From NCBI GenBank assembly GCA_034440575.1, contig JAOTOL010001661.1:5381501-5445500 (forward strand): DNA of 64,000 nt. Reading direction: 5' to 3'. Positions 20,806 through 33,165 of the stretch are shown here, piece by piece. This DNA comes from Imbricaverruca yamaguchii. Taxonomy: Eukaryota > Arthropoda > Thecostraca > Neoverrucidae. Position numbers and translations under genes: made by a program. Below the pieces are notes generated by a model, which saw nothing but the letters and a program-made list of their open reading frames with translations, was not told the origin of the DNA and searched no databases. The first letter of the stretch is position 1; each line of letters opens with the position of its first letter.

Positions 20806-22640
20806 AGACCGCCGCCGGCACACCACCTCACACCCACAGACATTACAACAGAGACCACCTGTCCGCTGTTCCCCACCCACAGACATTACAACAGAGACCA
20901 CCTGTCCGCTGTTCCCCACCCACAGACATTACAACAGAGACCACCTGTTCGCTGTTCCCCACCCACAGACATTACAACAGAGACCACCTGTCCGCTGTTC
21001 CCCACCCACAGACATTACAACAGAGACCACCTGTCCGCTGTTCCTCACCCACAGTCATTACAACAGAGACCACCTGTCCACTGTTCCTCACCCACAGACA
21101 TTACAACAGAGACCACCTGTCCACTGTTCCCCACCCGCAGACATTACAACAGAGACCACCTGTCCACTGTTCCCCACCCGCAGACATTACAACAGAGACC
21201 ACCTGTCCGCTGTTCCTCACCCACAGATATTACAACAGAGACCACCTGTCCGCTGTTCTTCACCCACAGACATTACAACAGAGACCACCTGTCCGCTGTT
21301 CCTCACCCACAGACATTACAACAGAGACCACCTGTCCGCTGTTCCTCACCCACAGACATTACAACAGAGACCACCTGTCCGCTGTTCCTCACCCACAGAC
21401 ATTACAACAGAGACCGCCGCCGGCACACCACCTCAAACGCACAGACATTACAACAGAGACCACCTGTCCGCTGTTCCTCACCCACAGACATTACAACAGA
21501 GACCACCTGTCCGCTGTTCCTCACCCACAGATATTACAACAGAGACCACCTGTCCGCTGTTCCTCACCCACAGACATTACAACAGAGACCACCTGTCCGC
21601 TGTTCCTCACCCACAGGTATTACAACAGAGACCACCTGCCCGCTGTTCCTCACCCACAGACATTACAACAGAGACCACCTGTCCGCTGTTCCTCACCCAC
21701 AGACATTACAACAGAGACCACCTGTCCGCTGTTCCTCACCCACAGACATTACAACAGAGACCACCTGTCCGCTGTTCCTCACCCACAGACATTACAACAG
21801 AGACCACCTGTCCGCTGTTCCTCACCCACAGACATTACAACAGAGACCACCTGTCCGCTGTTCCTCACCCACAGACATTACAACAGAGACCACCTGTCCG
21901 CTGTTCCTCACCCACAGACATTACAACAGAGACCACCTGTCCGCTGTTCCTCACCCACAGACATTACAACAGAGACCACCTGTCCGCTGTTCCTCACCCA
22001 CAGAATTACAACAGAGACCACCTGTCCGCTGTTCCTCACCCACAGACATTACAACAGAGACCACCTGTCCGCTGTTCCTCACCCACAGACATTACAACAG
22101 AGACCACCTGTCCGCTGTTCCCCACCCACAGACATTACAACAGAGACCACCTGTCCGCTGTTCCTCACCCACAGACATTACAACAGAGACCACCTGTCCG
22201 CTGTTCCTCACCCACAGTCATTACAACAGAGACCACCTGTCCACTGTTCCCCACCCACAAATATTCCAATCGAAACCACTGGCCATACATTGCCCCATAT
22301 CCGCAGATATTACAGCCGGGACCACTAGCCATATATTGTCCGATATTCAGATATTACAGCCGAAGCCACTGGTCATACACTATCCTTTACCCACATATAC
22401 TATAGCTGAGACCATTGCCCACATACCATCCCACATCCAGAGATATTACAACCGAAGTCATTGACACCACACTGTGCCGCACCCAGAGATATTACAGCCG
22501 AGGTCATTGACACTACACTGTCCCGCACCCAGAGATATTACAGCCGAGACAGCTGGTCGCAAACCACCCTACACCCAAAGATAATCCAACCGACACCCAC
22601 AGATAATCCAGCTGACACCACTGACCCCACACTCACGAAT
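20806..22640. repeat. 43-bp minisatellite, about 34 regular units plus a diverged tail
   Basis: Units with plus-strand parts GTTCCTCACCCACAG, ACATTACAACAG and AGACCACCTGTCCGCT. Regular to about 22250, then increasingly diverged to 22640. A 555-codon open frame (20797-22464) crosses the array with a 43-residue protein period, showing that the unit has no stop in any of three frames; it is not a gene. The plus-strand unit resembles an acceptor (TTCCTCACCCACAG); the minus strand has TGTGG|GTGAGGAAC and GGACAG|GTGGTC. Confidence 0.95.
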
Positions 22641-22901
22641 ACCCACAGACATTATTGTCAAGATCACATACCCTATATCATCTAATGTCACCGAATCTGC
22701 AGTCATTAGATGCAGGTAAAATACCGAAGCGTCTCGACACCCAGACACAGACGAATCTCCCTCCATCGAGCGCCATGGGAGACCACAGCCTCGGTCCCTT
22801 CCCTGCAGACAGTTTACGCACAGATAGGAAAAAAACTGCTGGCATTCCACACAGCTGTCGGTACAGGTGTGGTCGTTGTGTTTGTGGTTGAGAATAGTCG
22901 G

Positions 22902-23231
22902 TCAGGTTTTCCAGGCACCCTGAAATTCTGCCTGCATATCTGCACCGTTGAGTTTCGTACCTTCCGGCGGATTGTCATCATCGGTAGGAGAGTCGCCATC
23001 CAGGCTGACGTACCGATACTCGTTCAGGTACTCCATCAGCTCTTGACTGTTGAACGTCTCAACATCGAGAGTGCCCTGCAACAGCATTGGTGAAACGTGA
23101 ACCGCACATCCCGTCAAAAACGTGCGGTTCATCAATTCATCAAACGTGTGGTGTGATTTATGGGGTATCGTTCCACTGAGCCATACCCCATGACCTTGAT
23201 GAACTGTTGAAACGGTACCCAAGGGACGCAC
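22902..23231 (-). CDS. Candidate coding segment, unknown function
   Basis: A 109-codon minus-strand frame with coherent, acidic protein-like composition. It contains SHHTFDELMNRTF, GTLDVETFNSQELMEYLNEY and VSLDGDSPTDDDNPPEG. It is in unique sequence, not a repeat. It is probably an exon or a decayed mobile-element fragment. Possible acceptor-like sequence precedes it (accgtttcaacag) and it closes with a stop at 22902. No domain is recognisable to me. Confidence 0.35.
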   Translation of the reverse strand: MRPLGTVSTVHQGHGVWLSGTIPHKSHHTFDELMNRTFLTGCAVHVSPMLLQGTLDVETFNSQELMEYLNEYRYVSLDGDSPTDDDNPPEGTKLNGADMQAEFQGAWKT

Positions 23232-23654
23232 GGTACTTTGCTCGTTGTGCCTAAAGTTCCAATGGAGTGTTGAGAAAATGCAAACATTTTTTCACGATGA
23301 ATGGTCGTAAAACTGAATGAAAAAAGAAGCAAAAGAGAGCAACAAGCACTAATTTTGCCACCAGATATCGCGAGCAATTCGCGAGTAACGCATGTCAGCA
23401 CTGTACTAGGACAGCACCAGACAAGCAGTACAAGACATGAACTGGAACAGACTACCACCCTACGGACAATGGGCCGCACACATCTCACAGCTCAGGTAAT
23501 TATGCAACGAATATGTGCGCCGAGCAGTCCTAGCCAGTGGCAATAGCTATAAACGCACTCTGGAATGACGCCATCCCGTTCCACCATCGACCGAAACCAT
23601 GCTCGTAACAGCCAAACGATTCCAGCTGTTTCGAAGGTCTGTCATTTTCTAATG

Positions 23655-24075
23655 ACTACAGAGTTGCACGTCTGGAGAAGGGCCACCATGGCATCCGACA
23701 CCACAGTAGTCCGTCCAGCACCACAGTGACTAGTCACTGCAAGTACAGAGTTTGTATACAGGGCAGCGTTTGTCTACAGAGCTACAGGTCTGGAGAAGGG
23801 CCGCCGAGATATCCGACGTGACGGCAGTCCGTCGACCACAGTTGCATACATTGTAGGTATGCAGTGCACTGTCTACAGAGCTACACATCTGGAGAATAGT
23901 CGCAGAGACACCCGACGACACAGTCGTTCGTCCATCACAGTGATGTGCGCTGTAGGTACACGGTGTAGTGTCTGACAGAGCTACAGGTGTGGAGAAGAGC
24001 CACCGAGAAAATCCGACGGCGCGGTCATCCGTCCAACACAACGACCTATACATGTACGGCGCACTGTCTAGACAT
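23655..24075. repeat. About 100-118 bp tandem repeat, four units
   Basis: Units start near CAGAGCTACAGGTCTGGAGAAG-type sequence (about 23660, 23778, 23877 and 23978) and share GAGACACCCGACG and GTCCGTC blocks. The copies are strongly diverged. Confidence 0.75.
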
Positions 24076-24703
24076 GGGGGCACCTTCACACGCCTCGAGT
24101 CTGCCTGCCCGTATATTACTCATTCACTCTCTTGGTACTTAATGCGTTCGTAATTACTGCATCTGCAGCCATCAAGTTGAAATAAGTGAGCCCGTTCTAT
24201 TAATCTATAACGCCGAAACATTCTGTCAGTGCTAGATTCTGATACAACACTGCTTTTACTAAAATTAAGGCATGTGAAATGTTTCCAGTTGTAATCATGC
24301 ACATTCACATTCCCACGTATACTACTGTATTGCCTCAACCTTGAGAACGCGAGCCTTGGTGTCCGCACTGCATATCAACATATGGCGTCGCGTCGACTAG
24401 GAAGGACGCAATACACGGTAGCCAATTGGAGGCGGTGCAACACTCGAAAGAATTGCTTCGGTAGCTAACAAAGTGGTGAAAATAGTCGGGAATTGGTAGT
24501 CGCATCGTTTTAATCATGCCAATAAACATCATATTACAACATTTCCTTCTCCCAATGCATCTCCGGCTTAAACCACACAGTTGTAAAATCATTTTCAGCG
24601 TAAAACCTCGTGCTAACGTGCGCAACAATACACACGAGATGACACGTAAAATAAGCGATTGCATGAGAGAAGAGCTAATCAGCTGCTTAACAGTTGATTT
24701 TAA

Positions 24704-25492
24704 CCAGGTCTTTCCGGTCAGATCCCCGTTTCGGGAAGTAATTATATGTCACCATCTAATCTCCAAACTAAGAGTTGTACGAACACGAAAGAGGTGTCAT
24801 CGGAATGCGCTCGACGAGTAGGGACCGTGACCACCCCTCAAATTGTCTTCCGCGAAGTTGCGTCATTACGGGAATTATGCGGTCACGACTGACGGGGTGT
24901 TTTTTGGGCTCTTGGGAGTTTATTTTGGGGAAAATTATAAAACGAAGCTTATTTTTAATAAGAAAGGTAAGGAGAAGTGGACTATGGTCCCGAAGTATTT
25001 GCCAACACAAAAATAATTGGAATTAGTTTTCAAAATTATCGAAAATTTTGTATTTTTCACTTAATTTGTATTTCCATTTCTCATAGTTTAACGTACCGAG
25101 AACATTGACTTAAGTTGACACGATATCACAAAACGTGCTTACCTTAACCAGAATATTATATTTTAGTCATAATCTGCAAATATGCAAAACAAATAAGTCA
25201 TGAAAACGCAACAATTCAAACAGTCATCCGGTGCGTTGTAATGGGTAGTAAGTAAAGTAAGAATTTTTCAAGCATCTTTATTCATTTATGTGTGACGACT
25301 GGTTAACTCTTTTAGGTGACTTCACTTCACCTCGACTCACTCGGTCGCCGTGGATGGCCTGACCTCAAAATTTCCATACATGTCATATTCATGTGAGAAA
25401 TGGTGTACTAAATTTCTGCTCGCCGCGGCGCGCCGTTTCTAATATCCGTGGAAGCTTCATGGGGGGGGGGAAAGACTCCGAGACGGCGCGGG
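24704..25492. mobile_element. TTAA-flanked MITE, family A, copy 1 (789 bp)
   Basis: Bounded by TTAA at 24700-24703 and 25493-25496. The right end reads ACGGCGCGGG|TTAA, matching the inverse of CCCGCGCCGT at the left end of the second copy (48547-49380). The left end here is eroded (CCAGGTCTTTCCGGTCA). The interior aligns with copy 2 through shared blocks: TCATCGGAATGCGCTCGACG, a stretch near 25140 (CCTTAACCAGAAT), and TAGGTGACTTCACTTCACC. There is no transposase frame. TTAA target duplication with CCC...GGG ends is typical of piggyBac-type (possibly Kolobok) non-autonomous elements. Confidence 0.8.
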
Positions 25493-25867
25493 TTAATATG
25501 ACGACTTGAAAGCCAATATACCTCAAGTGGAAAGTATGAAATTAAGCACAGAAAAGAGGCAAAATAAAAATCGATGGAAATGGGTAGTGTCAAGATGCAT
25601 ACCTTCTGTTGCTTCTTAAAATATTTTCATAGTGCAAAACAAGACTTTTAAACGTGTCTTGCGAGATAAAAATGACTGAAGTGATTCATATAGACAAACA
25701 CCTATCCGCCCAATGGTGTCAATACAGATATACGAGGGCAATAAACATAAGTACCCTTAGCGCGCAGCGGAAGTATTCTCTTTCTTTTACCATTTGTTTT
25801 GTGACCAATAAAAAATAATGAAGTCTGGAGGGCAGTTGCATCAATCCTCCTCTCACGGCGCGTCCAG

Positions 25868-26435
25868 CAAAGCGCGGTCCAGCAGCCGCTGGTTGAGAAC
25901 TCGACTTGGCAGCCACGGTTGAAGGACCCGGCTTGTAATCCGCGGTTGGAGGACACGGCTCGGTAGCCGCGATGTGAGACAGCGACTCGGAAGCCGCAGT
26001 TGATAGGTGCCACCTGGCGGCAAAGGTGGTCCCAGCTCGACCGCCGACCGGCTGGCCTGTTCCTGAGGCAGGGTCAGGGGACGCCATGCCTGGTGGGTCA
26101 CAGCTCGGCCGCCGACCGGCTGGCCTGTTCCTGAGGCAGGGTCAGGGGACGCCATGCTTGCTGGGTCACAGCGCGACCGCCGACAGGCTGGCCTGTTCCT
26201 GAGGCAGGGTCAGGGGACGCCATGCCTGCTGGGTCACAGCTCGACCGCCGACCGCCTGGCCTGTTCCTGAGGCAGGGTCAGGGGACGCCATGTCTGCTGG
26301 ATAACAGCTCGACCACCGACCGGCTGGCCTGTTCCTGATGCAGGGTCAGGGGACGCCACGTCTGCTGGGTCACATCAAGACCGCCGACCGGCTGGCCTGT
26401 TCCTGAGGCAGGGTCAGGGAACTCCACCCCGGTAG
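25868..26435. repeat. Two adjacent tandem repeats (about 30 bp, then 68 bp)
   Basis: 25868-26002 holds about five diverged ~30-bp units (CTCGGTAGCCGCGRTTG core). 26020-26435 holds six 68-bp units with CCGACCGGCTGGCCTGTTCC, TGAGGCAGGGTCAGG and ACGCCATG. The second array runs into the 3' end of the Gypsy pol relic and may derive from it. Confidence 0.88.
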
Positions 26436-26449
26436 GATACGGTCGGTCG

Positions 26450-27215
26450 CCGGCAGGTGTGCCGGCTTGTGTCTGTCAATAGACACGACTCGTTTACTTT
26501 TATCTGGCATCTGGGATTCGAGAAGACAAAGAGCATGGGCATTCTCTTCAGCAGAGGCAATGCTCCGATACATAACAATTGTAACGGGTTACGGATATCG
26601 CCGAAATGTAGACCAACATGCTAACGGGTATCGAAATCCCTTGGATTACGTTGACCTCGTACCATCACCGTACTTCTGTGACAATGAACGGAAATATATC
26701 TTGGTCATCCTGCGCGACAGCTCCAACTTATGATAAGAATCCACCGATTTATCTTCTATCTGGATCCGACGGAAACGAAACTGGTCACCAGTCACTCCCG
26801 TCAAAGGCGGCACTCCACAGCCATTTGACATGGCACGGACTCCTAAGAGGATTACTGGTAACGACTTGCGCCGTGCCTGCTTCCGGGTCATAATGGCCGT
26901 CGTTAAGACCTGTGACTGCGCTCCGCCATGCCGTTAGACCCGGGCGTAAGCGCCGCGGTATGCAGCCTGCCGAAGCCAATCGTCGAGGATAAGTGCTGAA
27001 ACAGTTCCGATTCAAACTGAACACCACGATCGGTCACATCGTATCATGGCACACCGAAACGTGAGGTCCACATATCAGGAAAATCAGCGGCCACACTTGC
27101 CGCCGTTGCGTCAGCGGAAGGAGCGGCTCCTATTTAGCTCGTAGCTCGGTCAATGTACGTCAGCAAGTAACGGTACGGAGCTGAAAATGGCTGACCATGA
27201 TCAGGGACCATCCAG
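26450..27215 (-). pseudogene. Ty3/Gypsy-type integrase and pol 3' end, degenerate
   Basis: Read on the minus strand, an integrase-like reading is visible despite at least two in-frame stops and one frameshift. Visible blocks are YLLTYIDRAT near 27165, an ATAASVAADF block near 27095, TDRGVQFESEL near 27020, SNGMAERSHR near 26920, and RRKSLPVILLGVRAMSNG in a shifted frame. Farther on, KSKRVVSIDRHKPAHLP resembles the usual VDRLKPA end of Gypsy pol. It is non-functional. It belongs with the reverse-transcriptase relic at 29330-29950 on the same strand; the intervening part has been replaced or broken by a SINE and a minisatellite. Confidence 0.75.
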
Positions 27216-27479
27216 TAATTTTCATAGGAAGGGGAACATTTCGTCCGGGGGATGCCTTCGAATTTCGAAATTTCGAAACTTCAAAATATAGATTCGAACG
27301 TTTCGTCAGAGGGAAAATCACAGAGCAGTTTTAAAAAATTAACCCGAGTTATTGCTGGGGTGGTTTTATGAACCAGGATTATATTGCTAAGCAGAGCTTG
27401 TTGCGTGAACAATGACCCCACCACCCGATTAATGAATTTCAGTTCAACGGCAGAGTTTTGATCGAAAGTTTAACGTGCC

Positions 27480-27659
27480 GTCAATGCACCGACACGGCCG
27501 CATGGTAGCTCGCTCCCGGCCTTATCGGGCCAACTACCAACTGACCCTCCTAGCCGGGGGCTAAATGCGAGCGCGTGAAGCGACTCGAACCCCGTATTGC
27601 CAGGACAGGGGAGACAAGTGCAGGCCAGCGCCCTAACCAACTGAGCTACCGAGGCGGCA
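27480..27659 (-). mobile_element. tRNA-derived SINE
   Basis: The minus-strand head has a perfect pol III A box (TAGCTCAGTTGG, 27637-27648) and B box (GGTTCGAGTC, 27582-27591) in tRNA-like spacing, preceded by GCCGCCTCGG. No acceptor-stem closure is possible, so it is not a tRNA gene. The tail extends to about 27480. Confidence 0.75.
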
Positions 27660-28234
27660 GTTCTGTCGCTATCTGTTGGATTTGTATGTAAGAATACTGT
27701 AAAATGCAGTAATTCGTGTCGTGTGGGGTCGGTAAAGAGGGCACATACCCACCTTACAATATATTTAGAAAATTGCGCGTCGCTAGGCAAGCAGCGACGA
27801 GCCAGTTATCGTATACAGAGTATGTATGTTGTGGACCACTCTGCTTCTTTCAAAATAAGGTGACGGGCACCGGCTGGCCCTCCACCGTCTGATGCAGAGA
27901 GATACCAGCAGCGGTGCCAACAGCGGCCTGCGAACAGTTGGTCATCAGGTGGCACGAGTATATATCGCGGTGATCCTGCGCCCACAATGCCCAGTGTGGA
28001 CAGTGGGCATTGTCGTGTTTTCCAGCACCGTCTTCGCTTCCCGGAACACCTAACCGCTGGCAGCATGCATGGCAACTGCTTAGCCTTGAGGTATAATCGT
28101 ATTAACTCTTATAGGGAAAAGCTACATCAGCATAATGCGGAGCCATCCGCCGGCAAAAACCCATCATTCCGAGGAAACAGCAGGGGGGCTTCGGAATCAA
28201 CAAGCTGTGTCATACCTGAGACTACAGATATCTT

Positions 28235-29045
28235 GTGAGGCGCCGGTCGGGTGTCATCAGTAGAGTGTACCATACCTGAGGCTACCGATACCTTGTGAAG
28301 CGCCGGTCTGATGTCATCAGTAATCAGTAGACTGTGCCATGCCTGAGACTACCGATACCTTGTGAAGCGCCGGTCTGATGTCATCAGTAGAGTGTACCAT
28401 ACCTGAGGCTACCGACACCTTGTGAAGCGCCGGTCTGATGTCATCAATAGACTGTACCATGCCTGAGACTACCGATACCTTGTGAAGCGCCGGTGTGATG
28501 TCATCAGTAGACTGCCATACCAGGGACTACCGACACCTTGTGAGGCGCCGGTCTGATGTCATCAGTAGACTGTACCATGCCTGAGACTACCGATACCTTG
28601 TGAAGCGCCGGTCTGATGTCATCAGTAGACTGCCATACCAGGGACTACCGACACCTTGTGAAGCGCCGGTCTGATGTCATCAGTAGAGTGTACCATGCCT
28701 GAGAATACCGACACCTCGTGAAGAGCCGGTCTGATGTCATCAGTAGAGTGTACCATGCCTGAGAATACCGACACCTCGTGAAGGCCGGTCTGATGTCATC
28801 AGTAGAGTGTACCATGCCTGAGAATACCGACACCTCGTGAAGAGCCGGTCTGATGTCATCAGTAGACTGTGCCATGCCTGAGACTACCGATACTCTGTGA
28901 GGCGCCGGTCTGCCGTCATCAGTAGACTGCTATACCGGAGATTACCGACACCTTGCGAAGCGAAGGTCTGGTGTTATCAGTGGACTGTACCGTACCAGGC
29001 ACTACAAACACCTCGTGAGACGCCGGTCCGATGCCTTCAGCGGTC
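28235..29045. repeat. About 58-70 bp minisatellite
   Basis: About 13 units, plus-strand core GCCGGTCTGATGTCATCAGT then AGACTGTACCATGCCTGAGA. It sits between the integrase and reverse-transcriptase relics of the same Gypsy element. The last units diverge towards 29045. Confidence 0.93.
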
Positions 29046-29229
29046 ACGTGGTGACCCAATAAATGAATATCGGATTGATTGATCACACTTTTGTCAAGGG
29101 ATATACTCTGATAAAGGCATGAGCCGAAACGTAGTCAGCATAAAATGGCCGGATTTACTTTCAAGTTTTGATTTCACCATCATTAGCTTGAGTACAAGCG
29201 CTGAACGCTCATAATATACAACTCTGAGT

Positions 29230-29272
29230 CCATCAGATTCCATATCAGATTCCATATCAGATTCCATATCAG
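29230..29272. repeat. 13-bp tandem repeat, three copies
   Basis: CAGATTCCATATC repeated three times. It lies in the reading path of the Gypsy relic. Confidence 0.9.
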
Positions 29273-29329
29273 GGGACGCAGCCAGAACGTCGCCCGGACG
29301 AACAAACGGCTCAGGTCACGGAACGACAC

Positions 29330-29950
29330 TGGTAATCTCATCGTCATGAAGTCATTCAAATTTCCTGAAGGAAATGGCAACTGCAGTTTCTTGCGCATTC
29401 ACGAGGCTTGTGGAAATATGGTAATATGCCCGCAGCAGTTCAATCATCGAAAATCGTGTCTTCTACGAAGAGAAGTTGAGATACTTTCTATATGTGGAAG
29501 AGGGTATCTGTCAGGTTTCATCATGGCATTCAGAGAACGATAATCACCAATGACTCTCCAATCACCTGGTTTTTAGGCACCATATGGAGAAGTGAAGCCC
29601 ATAGAGATTGCGACAGGCTTACAACGCGTGCCTGGATCAGTCATGCAAATGTATGCTCAGCTGCATTTGCATTACTCAGTATGTCAAGGAGCAGAGGCCA
29701 CGGACTACTGAAGATTGGTGCAGCGCTCCCAACACCAATGCTATGCACAATCTGAATTGCATTGTTCTCAGCCCCGTCTGTCTGCTGGAAATTGGTCTTC
29801 AAGGGATACTTGCGAAAGATCGATTGGATTGGCGCTGTAAGTGACGAATGATCATTAGCTATGGTGGGGAGGGCGTAGGTGAAGCCCGGCACTGCGAGGG
29901 GTGTGGAGTTATGCCGCACTGTGAAGGTCAACACATTTGCTAGCCGTTGG
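29330..29950 (-). pseudogene. Ty3/Gypsy-type reverse transcriptase relic
   Basis: On the minus strand [12 protein letters not shown] (29525-29560) and [11 protein letters not shown] (about 29492-29524) are hallmark Gypsy reverse-transcriptase segments. They are followed by a degraded IDLLRAYYHI-like and TAVAIPF-like stretch, split across frames. Upstream, the shifted frame LLHMVPKN and farther on FSSPWPLL correspond to the segment just before the catalytic core. The YxDD box is not visible. Stops and frame changes show it is dead. Strand and order fit the integrase relic at 26450-27215. Confidence 0.75.
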
Positions 29951-30227
29951 CGTTTGTAAGACAGTCTCGGCGCGTCCCGGCATTCCTCCCCACCCCCACC
30001 CCCACCCATGCAGACCCAGATGGCCCGGGGCGGGTCAATGGATGTCAGTACACTCCAGCCGTGTATGACCCTAGCGGATGTCAGCTGACATTCTGTGTAT
30101 ATGCCTGCCTCGCCCAGCCGCCGCTGCCTCGCCCAGCTGTCATGGGTCGACCAGCGAGGAGAAACGAGAGGAGAGAGCGGCCGCAGCCCTCGACACCAGC
30201 TGGCACGGCGGCGGCGCGCCGGCGGCC

Positions 30228-30660
30228 ACGGGGAGATGTGGCACACGCGCCGCAGTCATCTCGGCACCGTCGGGACGAGCGGGGAGGCACCTTCGAATCG
30301 GCACAGGGTGGCGGCCACGGGGAGATGTGGCACACGGTGGCGGCCACGGGGAGATGTGGCACACGGTGGCGGCCACGGGGAGATGTGGCACACGGTGGCG
30401 GCCACGGGGAGATGTGGCACACGGTGGCGGCCACGGGGAGATGTGGCACACGGTGGCGGCCACGGGGAGATGTGGCACACGGTGGCGGCCACGGGGAGAT
30501 GTGGCACAGGGTGGCGGCCACGGGGAGATGTGGCACACGGTGGCGGCCACTGGGAGATGTGGCACACGGTGGCGGCCACGGGGAGATGTGGCACACGGTG
30601 GCGGCCACGGGGAGATGTGGCACAAGGTGGCGGCCACGGGGAGATGTGGCGCACGCGCCA
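30228..30660. repeat. 29-bp GC-rich minisatellite
   Basis: About 13 units with plus-strand core GGTGGCGGCCACGGGGAGAT followed by GTGGCACAC. Flanked on both sides by related GCACACGCGCC-CAGTCATCTC blocks. It is open in all frames (29-residue period over three units), giving a spurious 340-codon plus frame. Confidence 0.95.
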
Positions 30661-32064
30661 CGGTCATCTCAGCCGTTGGACCGACCGGAGACACACACCC
30701 GGGAGTTGGCACACGGTGGCGAGATGTTCAGGAGGGAGTCAGCATCAGCGCAGGACAGGGAAGTCGTCACGGCGGTGATGCTGGCGCTGGCCACGCCGCC
30801 ACGTGCCAGGCCAGGGCTGGCCGCGGTGGATGATGGACTCGGCGGCGGCCGGCCGGCGGCGGGAGACCGTGACCGTCTCCCGCTCTCCGGTCACGGGGTC
30901 AGCGTGGAAATGTCACGCGCCCTGGGTGGACGCACGGCGCAGACAATCTGGACAATGTCACGGATTTAGTGGTGCTGTTCAATTGGAACCCAGAGAAGCC
31001 CAACTATTTCGGCTTGACCGTTCAGACTATTGGTAACGGTGATGTTCCAATCAAGCTTGATGTCCGACACCGTATAATTGACAATGAAGTGGCTGTTTGA
31101 AGCGGTAGCCAATTTACTGCCAGTAATGCATAGCAATACATGAACAACTTTATGGTATAGCTATAGTAACTTCTACTGGTAACTGGTATAGTAACTGGTA
31201 TTACTGGTATAGTAACTGGTATAGTAACTTTATTAGCATGAAGTGACATTGCGGTATCCTGGACGAGCGCAGGTATAAGTGTTGAAAGCATTAGTGGAGA
31301 AATGCATACACTTTCAGGGGTGCTTTTCTATTCGTTAAGACAGACCGAAAAGCACTCAGAGGCGCTTTCCCATACGATGTTAAACTTAAAAGGTGTTTGG
31401 CATGCTTCAGGTGTGCGCAGGTACCCCAAAAATAATTAAATTATCCACACATGGTGAAAAGCGCAGTGTCGTCAATAGTAGCCAAGTGTATGCGGGTCAT
31501 GGGAGCACTGCCTTTTGTGCCAGATAGGACAGCGTGAACCTGATGTCAGAAGATGCACTAGCACAATTAATGATCTCCCTTCGGCCAAGTACTGGCTATC
31601 ATTATAAGGGTAGAACACCCACCCACAGGCTGACATCATACACAATGCTGACAATATTTAGCGGTCGTTAGAATCGGCGAGACAGAGCGTCTGCGAGTGT
31701 CGGCACCCCAGCCCCACATCCCCATGTCGATGGGGTTGATACGGGAGTCAGCTTATGGTAACACAGACACTTCATGTACTCGATGTCATACGTCTTCCTA
31801 CTATGCACAGAGGCCTCAGGTAGCCTGATATGCAATGTGATCACCAAATTAAGTCAATTAGACCGTGGAAGAAGCATGTACTCCTCATGTCCAATGCCTT
31901 TCTCAAAATTCCAAGTTACCTAGTCCACTGATAAATATTGCACTGGAATCTTTCTCGCATATATGCATCATTTGCTTAGTATGGGCTCAATGTCAATTTA
32001 GACTAGACCAATCCTTATCCACTGAGTCTAAGTATGTGAAATGAAATTAAGCTTGAGGTTGTTT
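30661..32064. other. GC-rich flank then AT-rich unique DNA
   Basis: 30661-30970 is CpG-rich and open on the plus strand (MFRRESASAQDREVVTAVML) with mixed coding bias. It may be an exon, but no family is recognised. Beyond that, AT-rich DNA has a short TAACTGGTATAG tandem at 31160-31232 and no gene. Confidence 0.35.
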
Positions 32065-33165
32065 TGACGCCAAACGGTGCCATTCGCCAGTTGGTGAAGC
32101 TGCACATCAACCGACCGCTGGCGTGACACACATGCCGTACCAGTAAAACGGTGGCATTCCATGGCATACAGACCGTACCAGCCAAACGGTGTCATTAGTC
32201 AGCTGGTGAAGCTGCACATCAACTGACCGCTGCCTGTCGTGACTCACAGGCCGTACCAGCAAAACGGTGTCATTAACCAGTTGGTGAGGGTGAACACCAA
32301 CTGACCGACGTCACAACACACACCGTACCAGCTAGACGGTGTCATTAGTCAACTGGTGAAGCTCAACATCCACTGACCGTTGCCTGTCGTGACACACAGA
32401 AGACCGCACCAGCCAAACGGTGTCATTAGCCAGTTAGTTGTTGAGGCTCAACATCAACTGACCGTTGCCTGTCGTGACACACAGAAGACCATACCAGCCA
32501 AACGGTATCATTAGTCAGCTGGTGAGGGTGCACATCCACTGACCGCCATCGTGACACACAGAAGACCGCACCAGCCAAACGGTATCATTAGTCAGCTGGT
32601 GAGGGTGCACATCCACTGACCGCCATCGTGACACACAGAAGACCGTACCAGCCAAACGGTATCATTAGTCAGCTGGTGAGGGTGCACATCCACTGACTGC
32701 CATCGTGACACACAGAAGACCGTACCAGCCAAACGGTGTCATTAGTCAGCTGGTGAGGGTGCACATCCACTGACCGCCGTCGTGACGCACAGAAGACCGT
32801 ACCAGCCAAACGGTATCATTAGTCAGCTGGTGAGGGTGCACATCCACTGACCGCCATCGTGACACACAGAAGACCGCACCAGCCAAACGGTATCATTAGT
32901 CAGCTGGTGAGGGTGCACATCCACTGACTGCCGTCGTGACACACAGAAGACCGTACCAGCCAAACGGTATCATTAGTCAGCTGGTGAGGGTGCACATCCA
33001 CTGACCGTTGCCTGTCGTGACACATATAAGACCGTACCAGCCAAACGGTATCATTAGTCAGCTGGTGAGGGTGCACATCCACTGACCGCCATCGTGACAC
33101 ACAGAAGACCGCACCAGCCAAACGGTATCATTAGTCAGCTGGCGAGGGTGCACGTCCACTGACCG
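32065..33165. repeat. 77-bp minisatellite, about 14 units
   Basis: Plus-strand unit parts: CCAGCCAAACGGTATCATTA, GTCAGCTGGTGAGGGTGCAC and ATCCACTGACCGCC. Early units (32065-32450) are more diverged and irregular; later units are nearly identical. The last unit merges with the CpG-rich block at 33166-33540. Confidence 0.95.

Noticed and set aside
20797..22464. 555-codon open frame on the plus strand
   Set aside because: It is a translation of a 43-bp minisatellite that lacks stops in all frames; the protein period equals three DNA units and there is no non-repeat domain.
27582..27659. tRNA gene on the minus strand
   Set aside because: A and B boxes are excellent but the acceptor and anticodon stems do not close; it is a SINE head.
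29947..30969. 340-codon plus-strand frame and overlapping 180-250 codon frames on both strands
   Set aside because: They arise from the 29-bp GC-rich array; only the flanks (30661-30969) could be coding.
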